64,000 nt of DNA from Triatoma infestans (Eukaryota; Arthropoda; Insecta; Hemiptera; Reduviidae): contig JAAEAF010001969.1 of assembly GCA_011037195.1 (NCBI GenBank), positions 118,047 through 182,046 on the forward strand, written 5' to 3'. Made by a program: the position numbers and the translations under genes. The notes beneath the pieces were generated by a model. That model was not told the DNA's origin. It saw only the letters and a list, made by a program, of their open reading frames with translations, and did no database searches. Shown one piece after another: positions 23,069 through 32,200 of this stretch (position 1 is the first letter of the stretch; the number at the start of each line of letters is the position of its first letter).

Positions 23069-24560
23069 TGCTACCCTATTTATATATATTATATATATAT
23101 ATAAATTTTGGATCCACATTTATATAAATATATCCTAACTTTATGCATAAATAGAAATTACTATAAAAAAACAAATCATTATGATATTTCAGAACAACAC
23201 ACAGGTTACTGTCCCTTAATAATAATTAAAAATGTAATTACCACATAATACCTCGATTATTAACAATGTTTATTTTAAATAATATAAAGTAATGGCCATC
23301 TTGAGGTTAATTATATTTTATAAATAATATTATTATTTCTTTGACCCTGTGTGAAGGAATATTGTGAAACACAATTAAAAAGAAAATAAATAAAGTAATT
23401 TTATATGCATTACATTTTGGTGTTATCCTTTATTCCGTCTAATGTTCCTTTTTATAAATATATATATACATTTATTTATATTATGACAATGCGTCCCAAC
23501 TTCCCAGAGTGTCAGAAGGTTCAGAATAAGGCCGGATATATTTTCATATTAAAATTTAACAGAAATTCTAATTTACATGTTTAATGCAAATGTAATATAA
23601 TAATAATAAATAATAAATGATGACACTATTTATTTTATTTTTATATTTTTTATAAACTGGCAAACAAATAAGATTAATATTATTTTTTATATTGGGAGCA
23701 GTTCAGTGGAAATTCTTGGAAATCATGAAATGCAAGATCTCATGTGAAAATAAAGAATCAAGGAAGCAGTGATCTCGAAAGTCTACACTTCATTTTCGAT
23801 CATTCATTTACTTTTAAGTCGCAGTGCACTGGTCCCTCTTCATCCGTTTACTTTAATATTAAGATTCTCTTAAAGATCCCGCTTATTTCAGTTGTTAAAA
23901 AACAAATTTCACTGACGTATACTTTCTTGAGTTTATTTTCAATTATTTCCGGAAAAAAACAAGATTTTCAGTTTTCTAAAAACAGGAGATAAGAAAAAAT
24001 ACTTAACGAATGATCTGGTAATTTGTAGTGGGAATGGAGGCATCACGCTAAATCTCCTGCGTCCTAGATCTGTTGTGATTATTCCCTTCGATGCCAGTGT
24101 TTGTATAGAGAATATAGTCCACTGTAAAATGTACAATGTGTAATTGTTTATATGAGTGTGTACGAGGGTGATAATGAGTTAATTTTTAACTTTGGGTCGG
24201 CTAAATTCAAATAGTTACCAACATAAACAACCTATTCAGACCGCGACATACTCGTATGTTATGCGACTTTGGGGGTGTCATGTAATTGAGTTGTAAAGTC
24301 AGTGATGTAAAAGGTAGTTGTTCTATAGTTACTGGGTTATACCCGCAGAGTCTATCGGCTAGGTGCCGATTTTAGCCAGAACATTTTTTTCGTGAATGAT
24401 TCATTTTAGAACGTAAACGGACGTTTCATTTTGAAAGTTTCAGTTCAGTAATACTGTGAGATTTTGTGGCCTATTAATATATATATCAGGTCAATTATAT
24501 TATTAGTACAAATTTCCAGTTAGTAGAAAATATGTTAAATGGAATTGTAATCATTGTAGT
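23069..24560. other. AT-rich stretch, no gene seen
   Basis: Microsatellite-like AT runs at 23080-23103 and around 23455-23470. The only open frames (23744-23992 and its antisense) show no motif. Confidence 0.55.
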
Positions 24561-24567
24561 ACACAGA

Positions 24568-25105
24568 ATGAGGACGTGGGTAGGTTGGCCAAATTGGCAT
24601 CTCTTTGCCCTTCATTGGTCCTGAGCTGTTGGCGTGCCTTCGGGCGTATGTCTGTCAAGCTTCCATACATGGACGGTTTTGGAGGAGTTTAGTTGGGATG
24701 CTGTTGAATCTAGTTGGGTTTCCTTACTGGGCATTGTGATTTAAGGAAACATCTCTATTTGCTGGTGCTTATGCCATACCCCTTTTGTAGAGTTTGTGAG
24801 ACAGAGAAGAAGAAACACCCATCCATCTTATGACAAATTGCTTGGTTGCTAGGAAATTAGAAAATTAGGACTAGGATGTATGTGGGAGAGCTTAGGCTAT
24901 TCTCCTTTAAGGTTATAGTCCGATTTGTTTGGACTGCTGTGAATCTTAGATTGGTTACACCAGGGTCTAGATTCTTGCGTTAGACCTTTAGCTGTTATTG
25001 TTCTTTGACTTAACTAATATAGGCCCAGAAAGGCTTTGGATAGCCTAGGGCTTGGTTACCTTCCGCTCTAAGTGTTTCATTTCGGATTTTTCTTTTTTTA
25101 ATAAA
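24568..25105 (+). pseudogene. RNase H end and 3' region of an I-like LINE, relic
   Basis: Plus-strand pieces give NEDVGRLAKLAS (the G-N-E-x-A-D-x-L-A block of LINE RNase H), PFIGPELLAC in another frame, then FLTGHCDLRKHLYLL and FCRVCETEKKK. This is the L-T-G-H-x-x-L-R-x-H-L segment and the C-x2-C segment that close such ORFs. The following 200 bp contain a GGGTCTAGATTCTTG stretch matching GGTCTGGATTCTTG in the relic at 42620-43225, so both come from the same family and this is its 3' untranslated part. Frameshifts and stops are frequent. Confidence 0.65.
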
Positions 25106-25839
25106 ATCGCTTCTACAGATATGCTAAAGCTGCCAAGAAATCGAGATATTCTTTAACATTCCCGCGATATGACAAGAAGTTGGCAATATGGACAGTTAGA
25201 TTATTTAAAAAAAGAAGGAGTAAAAAAAGTTTCTTATTTGAAATTCTAAAATTCCAAAACACTGCTCTCTCAAATAAAATAAAGATAACCTCATATCTAA
25301 TAATAATTTCATGTGATACGATAGGAAACAGAGAAAATATAAATAATCTGCGCCAATAGGAGGTCCATTAATTCAGTAGAACCTGTTTATTTCATTTTTA
25401 TTTATTAATTTATTTTTTTTTTTCAAAATATAAAATAAACTATACGAATATCAGATCAAGAGGTAATAAGGTGTATTATGATATTATATATATGCATATA
25501 TATATATATATATATATAATACAATAAGGTAGCCATTCTACGTCATAACTTGAATTAAATTATTATACAATTTAATACAACCTACTAGTAGTAGGTTGTC
25601 TCTGTTAGCGTCTTAGAGGTGTAAGGTTGCTTTAATATTATGAGATATCCAAATTAAGTTATTAACATAGCAAAATTATTGTTATCATATAGTTTGTTGG
25701 TCATCATTTAATTAGGTACCACAAAAATTATCTAACTTTCCTGTCAGCCACAGTTTTATGAGAATATGAAATGGGCTTATTGCTTTAAAAGTCTGTAATT
25801 AAAATTTGCAGGTGCAGGTGCAACTTTTCCATGCATGGA
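25106..25839. other. AT-rich stretch with (AT)n microsatellite
   Basis: An (AT)n tract interrupted by one GC at about 25484-25519. No gene seen. Confidence 0.65.
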
Positions 25840-26065
25840 TTGGAAATGCTATATAGCATTTATCCTAGGGATAAGCTCAGTCGGTTAATATCAGTTCGAG
25901 ATGCTCATTGAGGTTCTTGACAATGCTAATGGGAAGATGTTGCTGTGCTTTTAGTGGACCTCTCTCAGCCATCTGGTCGGCTTCCCACCAGCATAAGAGA
26001 ACCACAGTACGTCTTTTAGGTCGTAGTGGATTTGGCTATAAAGTCATTCCTCTCCCAAATGGGTA
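25840..26065 (-). pseudogene. Possible RNase H-region scrap of a LINE
   Basis: On the minus strand the frame DLKDVLWFSYAGGKPTRW resembles SLKDVLLIWVLGH of the relic at 1-620 before diverging, and a second frame reads EADQMAERGP in the place expected for N-E-x-A-D-x-L-A. Short and frameshifted; a weak call that rests on similarity to the better relics here. Confidence 0.4.
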
Positions 26066-27689
26066 TGCTTATCATAATTAACACGCTGGTCAAAGAGAAA
26101 ACACTTTGGTCTTTGTAGACCTCCTCAATCCTAACCATAACAACAAAGAATCTAGCTTTCCTCTCTGCTTGAATATGGAGAAAAATCTTGGGCAGTTCAA
26201 CAACCCAAAGTCTGCAAAACGATCAGAGAAGTCAATAAATGTATATATGAACAATTTAAATGCGAGCAACTCCAGGATAAATAAATTGAATGTTCAATAT
26301 TAGACATGAGAGGACTTATCGCCCTGGGTGATTCTGCAAAATAAATCACTTACTCTGCCCTTCTCAAAAGAAAGGGCCAACGGAATCTTAGGCGATTAGT
26401 GGAATTGTGAGCCAGTGAATGGATACCAGGTGAAATAGTAAAAATGGGTTGTGTATTTTTCTGTGAAGAATTTTGGACGAGGGAGAACGGAAACGATTAC
26501 AATGCTTAACTAATTTCAACAATTAAAGACTGTTCAATACCGGTCTTCATCAGCATTATTTATAAGAACTTAACATAGGAAGATATGTATTAAAAGGATT
26601 AGTTGCCATGCAAAATCCTCTGGAACCTAGAAAATTAAGCATGAAAAACATTAGGAAATCTTCTACTTCGGTTAGGGACCGCGGTTTGTATTGATATTGA
26701 TTAACATTTCCCAAATTAGGCAGAGACTTCTTGAGGATTGTTGCAGCGTTTTAAAATCAATATCCTATATTGTACCCCGAATGCCGAATATTATGAATCA
26801 TCCCTGGCTGACTTGTATGATTACTCTATATTACAATAATTGTCTGTAGAAATATGGAAGTAGAAGTGAGGGTCTATGAGGAGGGACTTTTACCTTCTTG
26901 AATAGATACAATGGGCAGAAAAAGAATGGCTTCAGAGCTAAATCCACTGCAAATTAAAAGTTCGATTATAGCTACTTGAGTATCTTCGTTTCTATATTGA
27001 ATAACACCGATAAAAATTTAACAATATAAAAGTGAGTGAATGAGGGGGCGAGTCGTTTTTTGAGGGATCTTGGCGTGTACAGCTATATGGACTCATCCAA
27101 CACTCAAGAATACAATCATGTCCTGCACGCTCATCTAAAATTAAACATTCTATACATTGCAAAACAGCTACATTCTATGTACGAACAATAAAACACAAGA
27201 AGGCTATAATAGATTTTTTTTAGGTTGCAGAGGTTTAGCTATAAAGCCACTTCTCATTCAAAAAAATGGGTATGCTAATCCAAAGTAGTTATTTAGAGTA
27301 ACTACTTCTGCAGAAAGTTTAATGTGTAATTTCGAAGATATTAGGATAAATGTATTTCATGTTGTTAGATTGGGATATCCGCAGGGATGTTAAGATCTCT
27401 TAAAGACTTTTATGGGGTGTTTGATGTAAATTTTGGACGCTTGTCAAGTATCGTGATATAACTTTCTTCAAATTCTTGTCGTTTGAGAGTTATTAGTCGT
27501 TCACCGATGCGGTTTCCATTTTGTCAATTCTCTATGTAAAGCCAATAAGAAAGTCGTGTGTGTTCCATTTACACTATGTCAGTAAAGCAGCGGTAATACA
27601 ATATTTTTTTAATTGTGAGCATTTCATTCATATTATTTTATAAGATTTTCGATCATTGGATAAGAATGATAGGAGATAGAGATCGAGAA
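26066..27689. other. Unassigned AT-rich stretch
   Basis: TATAAAGCCACTTCTCATTC near 27240 repeats the TATAAAGTCATTCCTCTCCC of 26037, both followed by AAATGGGTATGCT, so a piece of one repeat family occurs twice about 1.2 kb apart. Otherwise nothing recognised. The 65-codon frame at 26106 has no motif. Confidence 0.4.
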
Positions 27690-27830
27690 CGACCTCGCCA
27701 TCTGAATTTATCAAAGTTACGATTTGAACACAATATGTTGAAATATCTGTAATAAGCATTAAGAAGAGAACAGGTCTAAGAATATTACCTTGATTAACAC
27801 AAAGAAAGAATAAACTGAATTCTTACCACA
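27690..27830 (-). pseudogene. Reverse transcriptase scrap of a non-LTR element
   Basis: The minus-strand frame LCVNQGNILRPVLFLMLITD aligns with the G-x-P-Q-G-S-x-L-G-P-x-L-F-x-x-Y-I-N-D block (RT motif B region). About 45 codons survive and no catalytic YxDD/FADD follows in frame. Confidence 0.5.
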
Positions 27831-28846
27831 TGTAAAACTCATGTGGAAAACTATCTTGGAAATATTTGCTACATAATTGAGTACTAAATATAAGGTAGAA
27901 TGCTTTTCAGTTCATTCAAATAAAAATAAATAAATAAATAAATAAAAATAAATTCATAAATAAATAAAAATAATTTCCCATAGTATTAACTGTTATTTAA
28001 TTTAATGGTGGATTTGTTTCTATTTAATGGAATTGAATTAGTATCTAGTATACAGTAACAAGTACCCGCATGAAGCGGGTCTTGTGGCTTTTGAATATTA
28101 AATATTCAACTTAATATTCTATTATTAGGCATAGTATTTTATTTCTAAAATAATAATAGTTCCTACTAGACTGAACAAGAAATAATAGTTCCAACTGTAA
28201 TTCATTTATGTATATAATAATTTTTAAGATATTTAACAAAAAACAAAATAAATCAGTCAGGATTTTATAGCTTCTTTTTGTTTTAATGTCTTATGGCAAT
28301 AATGAGCAACATGCGGTTTTAGAATCTTTATAGCTCACCGAAATTTTTTCTATAACTTACTTCCAGCAACCAAATTAAAACATTTTTTTAGACTTCTTAA
28401 CCTATAGCACCCTTAGAGGTCTGTCCCTGTAAGCAATTTCCTTAGATGTTCTAAGCAGATAGCTCCTCTTCCAATCGCCAGTTGGTACCTACCCATGCTT
28501 CTAAAGCTTCTTTGGATGATAGCGTTGCATTCCGTCAGAAGGTATAGGAATCTCATTCATCTCCTTACACAATCCACTGCTGGCGTTATCTCGTTTAAAG
28601 CTTAGATAGCTTTTTTCAGGTGTCCCCTGATTAGTGTAGGTGTCCAGAAAACTCCCTAGCCTTGGGAGGGTTTCTTAACTTCCTCCTCATTACTAACTTT
28701 TGAGGAGCGCTTACTTATCTCGCTACATAGTTCCGACCCATGAAGAGGGTTATGCCTTTTCTTCTTAGTTCGGCCATTTCATTACTGCAATATGTTCATG
28801 GCAGCCTTTAGTTGACCAAAGAAAGCTGTCGTTTTTTGATTACCAA
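27831..28846. other. Unassigned 5' flank of the BEL insertion
   Basis: An (AAAT)n-like tract at about 27925-27965, then a less AT-biased 400-bp block (28400-28846) without a recognisable protein. That block may be an older repeat interrupted by the BEL element, but I could not match it to anything. Confidence 0.4.
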
Positions 28847-28851
28847 GCAAC
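28847..28851. repeat. Target-site duplication, left (GCAAC)
   Basis: GCAAC immediately precedes the 5' LTR and is repeated at 34987-34991 immediately after the 3' LTR. BEL/Pao integrases usually make 4-6 bp duplications, so 5 bp fits. Confidence 0.9.
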
Positions 28852-29046
28852 TGTTGAGAGATGTAGTACCTTATGAGCACGATAGAGTGCATTAAAAAGG
28901 AAATTTGTTCTGTCTGTAGTAGTGATCTGTTGTACTGGACCACTGACCGTGCTAAAGGTCGTTTGTTTATTTATGGTGGCAAATAAAGAGTTTGAATATT
29001 CTAATTTAGTTTTGAAACCTTATTGTTCAAACAGTTGTTTTTTACA
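28852..29046 (+). repeat. BEL 5' LTR
   Basis: Starts TGTTGAGAGATGTAGTACC and ends GTTGTTTTTTACA. It contains AATAAA at 28982-28987, a candidate polyadenylation signal. No clear TATA box is seen. Identical to 34792-34986. Confidence 0.97.
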
Positions 29047-29049
29047 TTT

Positions 29050-29067
29050 TGGTGCATCGGCCGGGAA
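29050..29067 (+). promoter_or_regulatory. Primer-binding site (tRNA-Gly)
   Basis: TGGTGCATCGGCCGGGAA lies 3 nt after the LTR. Its complement is the expected 3' end, including CCA, of arthropod tRNA-Gly(GCC), whose acceptor strand begins GCATCGG. Reverse transcription would be primed here. The tRNA assignment is from memory of the tRNA sequence. Confidence 0.85.
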
Positions 29068-29223
29068 CTCTGAATCTGGCAAGTTTGTTTGTTGTTTGTT
29101 TCTGAAGGAAATCGTAAGTTTCTTACATAACTTGTGCAAGGTAAACTGTTAATTAATTATTATTGATTATAATTGTATAACTACTGGCATTGTGTGTGGT
29201 ATTTTTTTTGTTACTGATCTAAA

Positions 29224-32200
29224 ATGTCTAGCCAAGAAATTGTTGACAGATTAAAACATAAACGCTCTGCAGAAAGAGCATGTACAACTAAATTAATGTC
29301 TAAAATTAATCTTGCTTTAAGTAACGAAAACGTTGTTAAAGATGAATTAGAAGAGCATTTTGATGTTTTAGTAGAAAAATTAAAGACTTTAAAGGTATTA
29401 GATTGTGAAATAGAAAATTTAATTGATATTGAGTTAATTGAACAAGAAGTTACAGTTTGTAATGAATACGAAGAAAAATGTACTAGGACTTTGAACAGAA
29501 TTAAACGTTGTATTAAAGATAAGGTATTAGTTGATGATCAGAATTCTGATCGAAATTCATTAGAGTGCCATGGTGTATCAGATAACCCTCTTAGTTGTCA
29601 TTCAAATTTTAAATCTACAGTTAAATTGCCTAAATTAATTATTAAACCATTCTCAGGTGATCCAAAATGTTGGAATGAGTTCTGGCACTCATTTGAAAGC
29701 GCTATTCATCAGAATGGAACACTTTCAAAGGTTGAAAAATTTACATACTTGAAAACATTTCTTACCGGAAAGGCTTTAAATGTAGTTTCTGGATATCAGT
29801 TAAGTAATGATAATTATGACAATTGTATAAAGTTATTAAAAGATCGTTTTGGCCGTAAAGACATTATCGTCAATTCCTTTATGAACAAAATATTGAATTT
29901 AGAACCTGTTAAATATACCTCTAATGTGGAAGCACTGCGTAGGTTATACGATGAGTTGGAAATAGCCATTAGAAACTTAGATTCAATGGAAGTAACGTGT
30001 GGGTCATACGGTCATTTGTTAATGCCAATATTAATGAAACTATTACCGGAGGATCTCGTTTTAAATTTTAATAGAAAAAAGGGTTCTAGAGACGATGTAA
30101 GTGTATCAGAGTTACTTTTGTTTCTGAAAGATGAAATTGAGTGTCAAGAAGCCTTACTATTAGTTAAAAGAGATAAAAAATCCTTTCCAAATTATTCTCA
30201 AAGCAAAGTAGAAAACAGAAATTTTCATAAAAGTACACCTTCTGCTATGGCCTTTAATGCACAGATGACTTCCTCTATATGTATCTTCTGTTCTGCGCCT
30301 CATAATTCATTCAAATGTAGCATGTCTCCTCAAGTTAAATTTGAGAAATTAAAATCTGATAAGCGTTGTTACAAATGTTTTGAATTAAATCATGTTAGCA
30401 AAAATTGTCAGTCGAATAAATTCTCCTGTTTTAAATGCAAAAATCGAAACCATCATAGTTCTGTCTGCTTGGGAAACTATAGAAAGTCAAATTTTGTCAG
30501 AGAATTTAATAAAGCGGATAAAACTTGTGACAAACTCGCCAATTCGAATTCCAATGAAAATGAAAGTCAGTTACCGTATACTTCTAATACGGAAATTGTT
30601 AGCTCAGTGTCCCAGTGCGACACAAGGACAACCTGCTCAAAGGGTGTTTATTTGCAAACGTGCACCGTTGAAGTAAGCTCAAACTCCAAATCGAAAATTA
30701 CGCGAATACTTTTAGATAACGGCAGTCAACGTTCATTTATTACTGAAAATTTAGTAAAATGTTTAGATTTAAAACCTATACGCTATGAAAATTTATCAGT
30801 TTATTCATTTGGAATGGAACAAGCAACTGAAAAGATCTATCCAGTTGTTGAAATTAAATTAAAAATTAGAGGAGACTTGAGACCAGTGTCAATTGAAGTT
30901 TTAGTTATATCTTCTATATCCGGCGCAATAGTTCCTACCCCAGATAAGCGGATTAGAGAATTTATGAGTATTAACAACTTAGAGTTAGCTGATTCTTACA
31001 ACGGAAAAGATTTAATAAGTTTAGAAATATTAATTGGAGCTGATCTATTCTGGGATTTTGTTCTAAATGAGAGATTACCAATAGATAAAAATCTAAATGC
31101 TGTAAATACTGTGTTTGGATGGGTAATTACTGGTACAAAATTTGAAAAAGGGATAAGCTGTTCACAATACATTGCTGTCATGAAAACTGACGTAATTTTG
31201 AATGACTTAAGAATTTTTTGGGAATTAGATAGTATGGGCATTTCAACCGGAAGTGAGGAATTATCGAACAAAGATAAAAATATAATTGAACAATTCGAAA
31301 ATAATTTGTCCTTTAAAAATAACAGATATGAAGTTAAGTTAATTTGGAAATCTAATAGAGATGAATTGGATACAAATTTCTTAACCGCGTTAAGACGTTT
31401 TGAAAATTTAAGGAATAAATTAAATAAAGATAAAGAATTATGTCAGGAATATAAGAAAATAATTGAAGACCAGTTACAAGACGGAATTGTTGAGGAGTGT
31501 ACTAGTGAAGCGCGAGATTCGGGTTATTTTATGCCGCATAGAGCCGTGATTAGGCCTGAGAAATTAACTTCTCGTGTAAGAATCGTGTTCGATGCCTCAT
31601 CAAAAGGGGAAAACCTTAAATCCTTAAATGATTTTTTGATATCGGGACCAAATTTAAATCCCAACATATTAGACGTAATTCTTAAATTTCGAAAACATGA
31701 AGTAGCATTTTCAGGAGATATAGAAAAAGCGTTTTTAATGATAGGTATTGCTGAAGAGGACCGAAAATATTTAAAATTTTTTTGGTTTCGTCTTAATGAC
31801 GATAAATCATTTAAAATTATGAACATGAAGCGTTTGCCTTTTGGGGTTACTACAAGTCCCTTCATTTTAACAGCTACTATAAAATTTCACCTAAAGAAAT
31901 ATGTTAATGAAAATCCAGATACTTGTGAGATGTTAGATTCTTCCCTTTATGTAGATGATCTCTTTCATGGAGCAGACAATGTTGAGGATGCATATAGACT
32001 GTCATCTAATGCGGTATCAATTTTAAAAGACGCGAGTATGAGATTGTGTAAATTCTGTTCAAATTCCAAAGAGTTAAAAGAGTTATGGCGGGATAATGGT
32101 ATCCCGGAAAGAAAAGGTGACTCCCTTGCACAAGCCAAAATACTAGGCCTTGACTGGTATCCTGAACCGGACCTGATCAAAATTGATGTCCATTCACTGG

